A DNA stretch of 11,013 bases from Cyanobacteria bacterium UBA8156 (GCA_003456125.1 DMPD01000267.1:1-11013), one strand, 5' to 3'; counted from the first letter of the stretch, positions 1-7,075 are shown. Program-made: numbers and translations. Notes: generated by a model from the sequence alone, not told the origin.

Positions 1-515
1 CCCAAATGGGGATCGAACAAGCCACCCCAAAACATGGCCTTGGCCACCAACAGCCAAGCCCCCACCCCCAACAACATCAGGTGAATGCCGAGGATCGTGG
101 TCATCTTGCGCCCGTCTTTCCAGTCGTAGGCAAAAAAGCCCGCAAAGGAGTTTTCCGCCGGCAACACATCCGGAGTCAGCAAGGCATGAAACAGACCGCC
201 AGCCCCCAACACTGCCGCCGAAATCACATGCAAAACCCCCACCACATAGTAGGGATAGGTGTCGGTGATCACCCCCCCTTCCCCCACGCCAGCCCCCAAA
301 CTGGCCATGTGGGGCAGCAAAATCAACCCTTGGGCAAACACCGGCACTTCCGCCCGGTACCGCGACAACTCAAACAATGTCATCGCCCCCGCCCAAAACA
401 CAATCAAGCCAGCGTGGGCCACATGGGCCCCCAACAACTTGCCGGATAAATTTGTCAACCGGGCGTTGCCCGCCCACCAACCTACCGCCGGCGTGGATGT
501 CGTTGCCATGGTCAT
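1..515 (-). CDS. CP43-like chlorophyll-binding antenna protein (Pcb/IsiA family), C-terminal part outside window
   Basis: Partial gene: about 171 residues are visible and the frame is still open at the left edge. The product is a thylakoid membrane chlorophyll-binding antenna protein of the Pcb/IsiA family, related to the PSII core antenna CP43. Visible family signatures are GWWAGNARL near the N-terminus, [20 protein letters not shown] with two likely chlorophyll-ligand histidines, [20 protein letters not shown], and [20 protein letters not shown]. These fit the first three of six transmembrane helices. I chose the start at 515 because AGGAGA (523-528 on the complement) lies 7 nt upstream; a second in-frame ATG at 509 is possible. 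It follows isiB by 124 nt on the same strand, so it is probably the third gene of the iron-stress operon. It is a paralogue of the gene at 1195-2229, not a duplicate: near their N-termini the DNA matches at roughly 44 of 50 bases. The missing C-terminus prevents subclass assignment; a PsaL-like extension, known in some family members, cannot be excluded. Confidence 0.9.
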   Translation of the reverse strand, partial: MTMATTSTPAVGWWAGNARLTNLSGKLLGAHVAHAGLIVFWAGAMTLFELSRYRAEVPVFAQGLILLPHMASLGAGVGEGGVITDTYPYYVVGVLHVISAAVLGAGGLFHALLTPDVLPAENSFAGFFAYDWKDGRKMTTILGIHLMLLGVGAWLLVAKAMFWGGLFDPHL

Positions 516-639
516 CAGACTTTCTCCTAAATCCATATAAAAAATCAGCGAGCCAGGAAATGGTCCCGATCGAGAGAGCGCAAGCGTGAGGGCCAAACGG
601 CAGCCCCCACCTCACCCGTTCCAGCCCAAAGGCAACGGA

Positions 640-1155
640 CTACAGACCAAATTCCTGCTTCAGTTGGGCCACCCAGGTCTGGATTCGCCCCTCGGTCAAT
701 TCCGATTGGTTGTCTTCGTCCAGGGCCAGCCCGCAGAACTTGTCCCCCCGCAAGGCTTCCGAAGCATCGAAGTCATAGCCCTCGTTGGGCCACAGCCCCA
801 CGGTTTGCCCCCCCAGGGCCGAAATTTTTCGCTCCAAAATGCCCATGGCATCCTGAAAATTGCTGCCGTAGCCCATCTGGTCGCCGGTGCCAAAGTAGGC
901 TACCTTTTTGCCGGCAAAGGCTACGCTTTCCAGTTCCTCAAAAAAGCTCTCCCAATCCCCCTGCAATTCCCCAATGTTCCAGGTGGGACATCCCACAATC
1001 ACGTAGGCGTAGGGGGCAAAATCCTCCGGCTTGGCTCGGGCAATATCGTGCAAGGCCACTTGCTCCTTGCCGCCAAAGGCCTCACAAATCAAATCCGCCG
1101 CCGCTTCCGTTTTGCCCGTTGTCGTGCCAAAAAACAACCCAATCTTCGTTGCCAT
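640..1155 (-). CDS. isiB: flavodoxin (iron-stress type)
   Basis: Flavodoxin, 171 residues, the usual length for long-chain cyanobacterial flavodoxins. It is a soluble FMN one-electron carrier that replaces ferredoxin between photosystem I and FNR when iron is short. The FMN phosphate loop GTTTGKTE is at residues 10-17. The flavin-stacking aromatics known in this family match W59 (in CPTWNIGELQGDW) and Y96 (in GTGDQMGYGSNFQDA). The long-chain insertion and the C-terminal KISALGG...LALDEDNQSELT segment are present. I placed the start at ATG 1155 because MATKIGLFFGT is the normal N-terminus; an upstream in-frame start at 1179 would add eight residues not typical of the family. The Shine-Dalgarno is weak (AGGA about 11 nt away). 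It begins 39 nt after the upstream CP43-like gene and is flanked by CP43-like genes on both sides, matching the known isiA-isiB arrangement. Expression is probably driven by the Fur-controlled promoter before 2229. Confidence 0.95.
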   Translation of the reverse strand: MATKIGLFFGTTTGKTEAAADLICEAFGGKEQVALHDIARAKPEDFAPYAYVIVGCPTWNIGELQGDWESFFEELESVAFAGKKVAYFGTGDQMGYGSNFQDAMGILERKISALGGQTVGLWPNEGYDFDASEALRGDKFCGLALDEDNQSELTEGRIQTWVAQLKQEFGL

Positions 1156-1194
1156 AAACGCTATATCCTGCAAAATCACAAAAAAATGAACTCT

Positions 1195-2229
1195 CTAGGC
1201 TTCGGCCACTACGGGTTCATTGGCGATCGCCGGCGCTGAGTTTCCTTGCCAAAAGGCAAACCCCCGCGCCTGCAAAGCGTGCCAAATGTGCCCCTGCAAA
1301 AAGAAAAATCCCAACCAGAAATGGGCATTGGCCAACCACACCCGATTGGTAAGCACCAAGCCCTCTGTGGTGAAGCGTGGGAAAATGCCCACCCGCAACG
1401 CCAACAACGGGCCGTAAAACTGCTCCGGATACACCACCGGATTGATGGCAATGTAATAGGCTGCAATGAATCCCATCAGGGCCAACGCCCCCAAACTGTA
1501 GGAAAGGTAGGCTTCCCCCGACCACACAAACAGCGATCGCGTCCAGGCAAAGGGCTTGGTGAGAATGTGAAACACTCCCCCCGCAACGCACAAACCGCCC
1601 ACCCAAACATGACCCCCCACCACATCTTCGAGGGACTCCACCCCCATCAACCAGTGGCGACCAACGGCCCCCACCACATACCCAAAAATCCGGCCGGGGT
1701 CGAGGGTCGGCGCACTCACCAACCGCACCGCTTCGGTAGCGCTGTCGTACAATCCGCCAAACACCATGGCTTTGGCCACCAACAACCAAGCCCCCAACCC
1801 CAGCAACACCAGATGAATCCCCAAAATGGAGGTCATCTTCCCTTCATCCGCCCAGGAATACCCGAAAAACCGGAATTGCTTTTCGAGCACCGGGGGCCCC
1901 CACAGGGCATGGAAAATTCCCCCGAACCCCAAAAAAGCCGAGGAAATCAGGTGCAGCACCCCAATGGCGTAGTAGCTATCGGTGGGCCACCCCTGGCTAG
2001 CCAAATGGGGCAAGACAATCAATCCCTGGGCATACATGGGGGTGGTTGGCTCCCAGTGCGCCAGCTCAAACAAGGTCATTGCGCCCGCCCACAACACAAT
2101 CAAGCCGCCGTGGGCCACATGGGCCCCCAGCAACTTCCCCGATAACTCGGTGAGCCGGGCATTGCCCGACCACCACGGAATGCCTGCGACCACCCCAGAT
2201 TGTGGTGGTATGCGCTCGATTACCGGCAT
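1195..2229 (-). CDS. CP43-like chlorophyll-binding antenna protein (Pcb/IsiA family)
   Basis: Complete six-helix chlorophyll-binding antenna protein, 344 residues. It probably forms a light-harvesting or photoprotective antenna around a photosystem during iron stress. Residues 19-40 (WWSGNARL...GAHVAH) carry likely chlorophyll-ligand histidines H37 and H40. [20 protein letters not shown] and [13 protein letters not shown] follow, and [12 protein letters not shown] leads into [18 protein letters not shown]. The last helix [20 protein letters not shown] (298-317) has H303, H314 and H317. The large lumenal loop that separates CP43 helices 5 and 6 is absent: YPEQFYGP is followed by only about 28 residues before RVWLANAH. 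That makes it Pcb/IsiA family and not PsbC. Its N-terminal and middle segments resemble CP43 more than classical IsiA, so I give no symbol. Start ATG 2229 has an excellent AAGGAGGT 5 nt upstream; a start at 2286 would add a 19-residue tail with no support and run through the Fur box. It is probably the first gene of the operon. Confidence 0.93.
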   Translation of the reverse strand: MPVIERIPPQSGVVAGIPWWSGNARLTELSGKLLGAHVAHGGLIVLWAGAMTLFELAHWEPTTPMYAQGLIVLPHLASQGWPTDSYYAIGVLHLISSAFLGFGGIFHALWGPPVLEKQFRFFGYSWADEGKMTSILGIHLVLLGLGAWLLVAKAMVFGGLYDSATEAVRLVSAPTLDPGRIFGYVVGAVGRHWLMGVESLEDVVGGHVWVGGLCVAGGVFHILTKPFAWTRSLFVWSGEAYLSYSLGALALMGFIAAYYIAINPVVYPEQFYGPLLALRVGIFPRFTTEGLVLTNRVWLANAHFWLGFFFLQGHIWHALQARGFAFWQGNSAPAIANEPVVAEA

Positions 2230-2268
2230 CTTTACCTCCTTTTGTACTCTTGTCTCACGCAATTTGTT

Positions 2269-2287
2269 GACACTGATTATCATCAAC
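2269..2287 (-). promoter_or_regulatory. Fur box before the antenna/flavodoxin operon
   Basis: On the plus strand the site reads GACACTGATTATCATCAAC, matching the 19-bp Fur consensus (GATAATGATTATCATTATC or its complement) at 15 of 19 positions, including the central TGATTATCAT without mismatch. It ends 39 nt before the ATG at 2229, where a repressor would block the promoter. On the minus strand the core contains GATAAT, which could itself act as a -10 element, but I see no convincing -35 at standard spacing. Fur control of isiA/isiB in iron shortage is established in other cyanobacteria. That this site binds Fur is inferred. Confidence 0.72.
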
Positions 2288-2412
2288 CTTGCTCCAGCTT
2301 AAGCCACAATTGCGATTGTTGTCAGCAAGCTCAAGTTAAATTTTTGTAAAGAGCTCCCAGGAGAGCCTTTTGGAAGGGAGTTGCTCCAAGGATGGCAGTG
2401 GACGCTGACTGC

Positions 2413-2429
2413 GAACATCCTGTATGTTC
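2413..2429. repeat. perfect 6-bp dyad with 5-nt spacer
   Basis: GAACAT-CCTGT-ATGTTC: both arms are perfectly complementary. It lies 184 nt upstream of the antenna operon start and about 130 nt past the stop of the HD gene. It could be a dimeric regulator site or a weak hairpin. It does not fit the Fur consensus, and the GAAC/GTTC spacing is longer than in standard LexA boxes. Function is unknown. Confidence 0.35.
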
Positions 2430-2560
2430 TTTGCGTTTATTGATAAAGAATAGCAATTGAGAGGGGGGATCGACGGGCTGAGGGCACGGGGGGTGTCTCA
2501 ACGCGGGGTCGTTGGTGAAAAGATTGCCGACGGGGTTGAGGGGTACGGCACCCGGTTGCC

Positions 2561-3787
2561 TTAAGGGTGCAGGGTCGCCAACACCGACTTGGGGGCGATC
2601 GCCCAGGTTTTGGGCCGGGGTTGGGCGATCGCCTGTACCACCGGCGAAGTTTCGGAAATTTCTTGAAGTCCCGTCAGGGTTTGCAGGGAAATGCCTTGGG
2701 CATAGAGGGTGTAGCCTTTGGTCAAAGAACGGCGAATGCCCACGTAGTAGGCCGGCGGCCAATCCGGCGGCAACCGTTGGCACAATTGCTGTTGGATGTG
2801 CGCCTCATCCTGGCCGGTAATTTCCACCGCCTTAAACAAATTCCGATCCAAATACCGCCGACACAAATCGCGCAACACCCCGTCCGCGGCGGTCTGCCAG
2901 CGCCCAATGTGGTAATTGAAGGTGGTATCGTCTGCCGCCAAGTATTGTTGCCAAGACAAAGTGGCCGGATCGGTCAACAACCAAGCCCGTGCGGTTTCAT
3001 CCAAAAATACCGAGGTCTCCGAGTGGGCGAGTTCCCGCACCCGCGCCATGATCCGATCGAGGGTAAACCGCGCCGCCAGGTTTTTCGGATGGTTGTACAC
3101 CTGCACATACATGAAATACCGCACCATCAAATAATGTTCGATCGCCGTGGTGCCCTTGGGCGACACCACCAACTGTTGGGAGACCGGATCGAACCGCAAC
3201 GCCAGCAAAATCCGATCCAAATCCAGTTGACCGTAGCGGGCCCCTGTGTAATAGCTGTCCCGTTGCAAATAATCCAGGCGATCGCAGTCCAGTTGCGACG
3301 ACACCAGTTGCGAAAGGGCCGGCACCGGATAGGTTTTGGTGAGGATGGCGGCGATCGCCTCGGGCAAATCGGGGTCAAAAGCCGTTAACAGGGGATGCAA
3401 GGAGGATTCCCGCAACAGCCGGAGGGTCCAAAACTCGTGATGGCTGCCAAACACCTCTTCGCCGGCATGGCTGAAGGGGCCGTGGCCCACATCGTGGAGT
3501 AAGGCCGCCGTCAACACCGCTGCCCGATGGGATTGGAGCATCGGATAGGGTTTCACCAATTGCTGAAAAGCGCGCCGGGTGAGGTGCATCACCCCCAGAG
3601 AGTGGGTAAACCGCGATCCTTCGGCGCCATGGAACGTAAACGATGCCGTGTCGAGCTGTCGAATCCGGCGCAGCCGCTGAAACTCCGGCGTGTCGATCAA
3701 CGCTATCAACAATCGCTCTACCGGATCGGTTCCCGCCAAGACGATCGCTCCGTGCAGCGGGTCATGGTAGGTACGGGATTTGGTCAC
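2561..3787 (-). CDS. HD-domain phosphohydrolase (COG1078-type, SAMHD1/dGTPase-like)
   Basis: Predicted metal-dependent phosphohydrolase of the HD superfamily, 408 residues, typical for the cytoplasmic bacterial group related to SAMHD1 and dNTP triphosphohydrolases. The N-terminus RTYHDPLHGAI is a hallmark of the group. The metal-site motifs are in order: H62 in SRFTHSLGVMH, H98-D99 in ALLHDVGHGPFSH, and the Asp-rich SSQLDCDRLDYLQRDS at 163-178. The substrate is unknown; deoxynucleotide triphosphates are a family-based guess. I placed the start at GTG 3787, a few residues before the conserved RTYHDPLHG. No ATG is available there and no Shine-Dalgarno is obvious. The frame stays open upstream to 4033, but that stretch lies inside the opposite-strand sdhA and gives no recognisable protein. 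The gene diverges from sdhA with only 39 nt between starts, so the two promoters must overlap each other or the neighbouring coding sequence. Confidence 0.85.
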   Translation of the reverse strand: MTKSRTYHDPLHGAIVLAGTDPVERLLIALIDTPEFQRLRRIRQLDTASFTFHGAEGSRFTHSLGVMHLTRRAFQQLVKPYPMLQSHRAAVLTAALLHDVGHGPFSHAGEEVFGSHHEFWTLRLLRESSLHPLLTAFDPDLPEAIAAILTKTYPVPALSQLVSSQLDCDRLDYLQRDSYYTGARYGQLDLDRILLALRFDPVSQQLVVSPKGTTAIEHYLMVRYFMYVQVYNHPKNLAARFTLDRIMARVRELAHSETSVFLDETARAWLLTDPATLSWQQYLAADDTTFNYHIGRWQTAADGVLRDLCRRYLDRNLFKAVEITGQDEAHIQQQLCQRLPPDWPPAYYVGIRRSLTKGYTLYAQGISLQTLTGLQEISETSPVVQAIAQPRPKTWAIAPKSVLATLHP

Positions 3788-3826
3788 GGCTACAATGGGG
3801 AGACCCTGCCCATTGTAAAACGTGGA

Positions 3827-5587
3827 ATGATGATTCCAAGCCAAGATGCGGTGATTGTGGGGGGCGGCCTCACCGGTTCCCGCGCTGCCCTGGCGATCGC
3901 CCAAAGGTATCCTCATTTGCGCTTGGCGCTGATCTCGAAGGTACATCCCATTCGCTCCCACTCGGTGGCAGCCCAAGGCGGGATGGCGGCGGCCCTGGGG
4001 CACCTGGATGCTACCGATCACTGGCTCGATCACGCCTTCGATACGGTCAAAGGCTCGGACTACCTAGCGGATCAAAACGCGGTGGCGATTCTCACCCAAC
4101 AGGCCCCCCAAACGGTGCACGAACTGGAAAAACTGGGGGTGTTGTTTTCCCGGGATGAAGAGGGACGGATCGCCCAGCGCCCCTTTGGCGGCCATTCCCA
4201 TCCCCGGGCTTGCTATGCCGCCGACAAAACCGGCCACGCCATTTTGCATGAATTGGTGGCCAACCTGTTGGTGCAACCCAACGTTACCCTGCTGGCGGAA
4301 TGGTATGTTTTGCGTTTGATTTATGAAGATGGGGAGGTTAAGGGCGTGGTGGCCTACTGTCTGGAAACGGGCACCGTGGCGGCCATTCCCAGCAAAGCGG
4401 TGTTGTTGGCCACCGGCGGTTACGGGCGGGTGTTTGGCACCACCTCCAACGATTACGCCTCCACGGGCGACGGTCTGTCTCTGGTGGCCCGGGAAGGGTT
4501 GCCGTTGCAGGATATGGAATTTGTGCAGTTTCATCCCACGGGGTTGTACCCAGCCGGAGTGTTGATTTCCGAGGCAGTGCGGGGCGAAGGGGCCTACTTA
4601 TTAAACGATCGCGGCGAGCGGTTTATGGCTCACTACGCAGCCAGCCGCGATCGCATGGAGTTGGCCCCGCGCGACATCACCTCCCGCAACATCGCTTTGG
4701 AGGTGGCGGCAGGCCGGGGCATTGGCGGCGGCTCCTATGTCCATTTGGATGTGCGCCATCTGGGTCGCGAGCAAATCCTGCAAAAAATCCCCTTTGCCCG
4801 GGAAGAAGGCTTGCGGCTAGCCGGCGTGGATTGCATGGAAGCGCCGTTGCCGGTACGACCGACGGCCCACTATTCGATGGGGGGCATCCCCACCGACCCG
4901 GATTGCCGCGTGTTGGATCGCCATAGCCAACCCGTACCGGGTTTGTATGCGGCGGGGGAATGCGCCTGTTTGTCGGTGCACGGGGCCAACCGGTTGGGGG
5001 CCAATTCCCTGTTGGAATGTGCGGTGTTTGGGCAACGGGCCGGCGAAACCATGGGTCGAGAAGTGGGCGATCGCCCCATCCCCTCCGTTGCCATCCCAGC
5101 CTATCAAGAGCAAGCCACCACGGCGATCGCCCACTTGCTCCAGCAATCCGGTACCCTGCGCAGTGCCGTTCTTCATCGTGAAGTCCAGGAAATCACCACT
5201 GCCGCCTGCGGCATCTTTCGCGAGGAAGCGGGTCTCCGGGCCGGCGGTCAGCAATTGGCGATCGCCCAGGAACGCTTCAACCAAATTTTTGTGGACGACA
5301 AGGGGTCTTGTTTCAACACCGAATTGGTACGGGTCTGGCAACTGCAAAGCGTGCTTACCGTGGCCCGGGCGATCGCCGCCAGTGCCCTGTGGCGGCAAGA
5401 GAGCCGGGGGGCCCACTGCCGCACCGATTACCCCCAGCGCAACGATCGGGACTTTTTGCAACACACCTTGGTGTTTTTTGAAGATTTTGCGAGTGGGGCC
5501 GATCCCCAAACCACCGGTCGCACGGTAGACTTGAGCCTACAGGCGGTCGACCGGCCGCGTTTTACGCCCCAGGAACGGAAGTACTAA
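3827..5587 (+). CDS. sdhA: succinate dehydrogenase/fumarate reductase flavoprotein subunit
   Basis: Flavoprotein subunit, 586 residues, near the normal family length. It oxidises succinate to fumarate using FAD and passes electrons through an iron-sulfur subunit to quinone; in cyanobacteria this feeds the thylakoid plastoquinone pool. The dinucleotide motif GGGLTG is at 12-17. H45 in IRSHSVAAQGG is the expected covalent FAD attachment histidine. FGGHSHPRACYAADKTG is at 120-136, FHPTG at 235-239, and SEAVRGEG at 248-255. Active-site candidates are R282 in APRD and H348 in AHYSMGG. GECACLSVHGANRLGANSLLE at 377-397 is the C-terminal FAD-binding signature. The start is ATG 3827 or the adjacent in-frame ATG 3830; the frame is open further upstream to 3527, but that part lies inside the divergent HD gene and lacks family sequence. 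No sdhB is adjacent, as is common in cyanobacteria. Fumarate reductase or a related flavoprotein is an alternative name. Confidence 0.92.
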   Translation: MMIPSQDAVIVGGGLTGSRAALAIAQRYPHLRLALISKVHPIRSHSVAAQGGMAAALGHLDATDHWLDHAFDTVKGSDYLADQNAVAILTQQAPQTVHELEKLGVLFSRDEEGRIAQRPFGGHSHPRACYAADKTGHAILHELVANLLVQPNVTLLAEWYVLRLIYEDGEVKGVVAYCLETGTVAAIPSKAVLLATGGYGRVFGTTSNDYASTGDGLSLVAREGLPLQDMEFVQFHPTGLYPAGVLISEAVRGEGAYLLNDRGERFMAHYAASRDRMELAPRDITSRNIALEVAAGRGIGGGSYVHLDVRHLGREQILQKIPFAREEGLRLAGVDCMEAPLPVRPTAHYSMGGIPTDPDCRVLDRHSQPVPGLYAAGECACLSVHGANRLGANSLLECAVFGQRAGETMGREVGDRPIPSVAIPAYQEQATTAIAHLLQQSGTLRSAVLHREVQEITTAACGIFREEAGLRAGGQQLAIAQERFNQIFVDDKGSCFNTELVRVWQLQSVLTVARAIAASALWRQESRGAHCRTDYPQRNDRDFLQHTLVFFEDFASGADPQTTGRTVDLSLQAVDRPRFTPQERKY

Positions 5588-6204
5588 TGGCCATCACCCT
5601 GACCACCCAACTGCTCACGTTTCAGGAATACCTCACCCAACTGGCCGATACGGACATTCGCTCGGAGTTGGCGGGAGGAAAGCTGGCCCCGTTGGCGCCC
5701 CCCACGGGCCGCCACACGGCGATCGCCCGGCACCTGTTCCGGCTGTTGGATCGGGAACTCACGGAGCGTCAACAGCCCTGGGTGGTGACCTACGGCGATG
5801 TGGGGGTGCGTACCGGCCCCCACAAAGTACGGTTGCCCGACTTGACCGTGATCACCGCGGAACAGGCGGCCGCCCTCTGGCACACCGCCGCGGTGCTGGA
5901 ATCACCACCCTTGCTGGCGATCGAAATTATCAGCGCCGAAGACCCCAACCGCGACTATCGCTACAAACGCACGGAATACGCCGCCCTGGAAATACCGGAA
6001 TACTGGGTGCTGGATCCCCATCTCGAAAAAATTACCGTGCTGACTTTGGTAGACGGCGACTACGAGAGTCAAGAATTTACCGGCGATGCCGCGCCGGTCT
6101 CCCCCCTCTTTACCCATTGGACTTTGCCCACTGCGTCCCTGTTGCTCAGCGGTGCGGCCCCAGCCACTCCGCAAATTTTGCCGGCGCCGGCAACCCCGCT
6201 CTGA
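5587..6204 (+). CDS. Uma2 family endonuclease-like protein (DUF820), copy 1
   Basis: Uma2-family (DUF820) protein of 205 residues with a predicted PD-(D/E)XK nuclease fold. This family is greatly expanded in cyanobacteria; its biological role is largely unknown. The fold signatures are P84-D85 in VRLPDLTVI, E113 in LLAIEIIS, then D123, K127 and Y131 with spacing typical of the family, and EYWVLDP at 138-144. The C-terminal tail after residue 185 is Ala/Pro-rich. The start ATG shares its A with the last base of the sdhA stop codon (TAATG), so it is probably cotranscribed and translationally coupled with sdhA. I see no functional reason for that pairing. It runs convergently into the UPF0175 gene with only 5 nt between the stops. 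Nuclease activity is a family prediction and is not shown for this protein. Confidence 0.9.
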   Translation: MAITLTTQLLTFQEYLTQLADTDIRSELAGGKLAPLAPPTGRHTAIARHLFRLLDRELTERQQPWVVTYGDVGVRTGPHKVRLPDLTVITAEQAAALWHTAAVLESPPLLAIEIISAEDPNRDYRYKRTEYAALEIPEYWVLDPHLEKITVLTLVDGDYESQEFTGDAAPVSPLFTHWTLPTASLLLSGAAPATPQILPAPATPL

Positions 6205-6209
6205 CCTCT

Positions 6210-6437
6210 TTACTCTTGCCAGTCCGGGCGATCGCTTTGTACGTTCACTGTGGGATAGGCATTGCGATAGGCCAAAAGTTTCAGGAAGTCTAAAATTTCC
6301 ATGTCGGCCATGCGGCTGGCGCGCCCTACCGAAATGCGTTCCTGTTGGAACAGGGCGATCGCCATCTCCCGGAGCCAGTCCTGTTCGCTAAAGGTTTCGA
6401 TGGCCAGGAAATCCGGCAGGTTCAGGATAATTTGCAT
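6210..6437 (-). CDS. UPF0175 family small protein (putative antitoxin-like)
   Basis: Small protein of 75 residues resembling UPF0175. It opens with a beta-strand, MQIILNLPDFLA, then LREMAIALFQQERISVGRASRMADM, which looks like a helix-turn-helix-type segment (ALYQQGKISLGKAAELAGM is the usual family form). EILDFLKLLAYRNAYPTVN completes the family layout. Members elsewhere often sit with small toxin genes such as DUF3368 (VapC-like PIN), but no such partner is next to it here. It lies on minus between two plus-strand Uma2 genes: 5 nt convergent on one side, 80 nt divergent on the other. The start at 6437 is chosen by family N-terminus; there is no Shine-Dalgarno. A longer frame to 6527 would add 30 residues without family character and overlap the neighbouring Uma2 start. 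DNA binding or antitoxin activity is inferred. Confidence 0.78.
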   Translation of the reverse strand: MQIILNLPDFLAIETFSEQDWLREMAIALFQQERISVGRASRMADMEILDFLKLLAYRNAYPTVNVQSDRPDWQE

Positions 6438-6517
6438 GGAGCGGGCATGGGCAAGGTTCCCCCCAATTTTACCGAGGGTTTCGCTACCATGGTACCGACG
6501 CTGCCGGTCAGGGCCAC

Positions 6518-7075
6518 ATGACGACAACCGTAACCCCAGTCCTCTCCCTCGAAGCGTTTTTGGCTCAGCCGGAGACCAAGCCCGCGTCGGAGTTTTGGGA
6601 CGGCCAAATTACCCAGAAACCCATGCCCCAAGGTGAACACAGTTTGTTGCAGGGAAAACTCTGCCAAGCCATCAACCGTGTGGCGGAACCCGAACGCATT
6701 GCGTTGGCTTTCCCCGAATTGCGTTGTGTGTTTGGGGGGCGGGCGATCGTGCCCGATATCGCCATCTTCCGGTGGGAGCGCATCCCCCGGCTCCCTTCCG
6801 GCCGCATTGCCAACCGGTTTGAACTGCCTCCCGATTGGGCGATTGAGATTCTTTCCCCGGAACAAAAATACCCGCAGGTGCTGGGCAAACTCCTGGCTTG
6901 TGCCGAACACGGAACGGAATGGGGCTGGCTCATCGATCCAGAAGAGGAAAGCATTTGGACGGTGTCGGGCGATCGCCAGGTCACGGCCTGGACCAAGGGC
7001 GATCGCCCGCCGGTATTGACCGGGCTAGACTTCGCGATCGCCGTGGACGAAATTTTTGGTTGGTTGTGTCTGTGA
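6518..7075 (+). CDS. Uma2 family endonuclease-like protein (DUF820), copy 2
   Basis: Second Uma2-family protein, 185 residues, only distantly similar to the copy at 5587. It begins MTTTVTPVLSLEAFLAQPETKPASEFWDG, the usual N-terminal layout of the family. Predicted PD-(D/E)XK residues are P79-D80 in IVPDIAIFRW and E110 in WAIEILSPEQ, with K124 and the WLIDPEE segment at 137-143 downstream. The spacing between E110 and WLIDP is normal for the family. A weak AGGG precedes the ATG. It is divergent from the UPF0175 gene with 80 nt between starts, and convergent with the pseudokinase gene with 43 nt between stops. Its 3' third carries three HIP1 octamers within 75 nt (6969, 6999, 7034). Catalytic activity is inferred from the family only. 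Confidence 0.9.
   Translation: MTTTVTPVLSLEAFLAQPETKPASEFWDGQITQKPMPQGEHSLLQGKLCQAINRVAEPERIALAFPELRCVFGGRAIVPDIAIFRWERIPRLPSGRIANRFELPPDWAIEILSPEQKYPQVLGKLLACAEHGTEWGWLIDPEEESIWTVSGDRQVTAWTKGDRPPVLTGLDFAIAVDEIFGWLCL

Larger units (their letters stand above)
2230..2560. other. intergenic control region between HD-protein gene and antenna operon
   Basis: These 331 nt have no convincing gene. They hold the Shine-Dalgarno (2234-2241) and Fur box (2269-2287) of the operon. Next is a nested dyad: CTTGCT at 2288-2293 with AGCAAG at 2324-2329, enclosing ACAAT-TGCG-ATTGT at 2306-2319. A separate perfect dyad lies at 2413-2429. G-rich sequence at 2460-2560 follows the stop of the HD gene. No strong stem followed by a T-run was found, so the terminator of the HD gene is not visible. 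Confidence 0.7.

Noticed and set aside
1156-1194. Run of seven T on the minus strand after the first antenna gene, considered as a terminator
   Set aside because: Only a 3-bp stem with a CGAA loop is nearby, 10 nt from the T-run, so it is not a convincing intrinsic terminator. Partial termination between isiA-type and isiB genes remains possible.
1246-2145. 299-codon open frame on plus, opposite the CP43-like gene
   Set aside because: Composition (Pro, His, Gln rich) and position on the complement of a clear membrane protein mark it as a shadow.
2392-2460. 22-codon open frame on plus in the intergenic region
   Set aside because: No Shine-Dalgarno at proper spacing and no recognisable peptide. 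It is within chance expectation.
2331-2783. 150-codon open frame on minus overlapping the HD gene end
   Set aside because: It overlaps the recognised HD protein C-terminus in a different frame, is Pro-rich and has no motif.
3527-3826. N-terminal extension of SdhA by 100 residues
   Set aside because: It overlaps the HD gene on the other strand. SdhA proteins begin just before the FAD motif, as does the frame from 3827.
3788-4033. N-terminal extension of the HD protein by 82 residues
   Set aside because: It would lie within the opposite-strand sdhA. The extra residues have no family similarity and the conserved N-terminus begins at about 3787.
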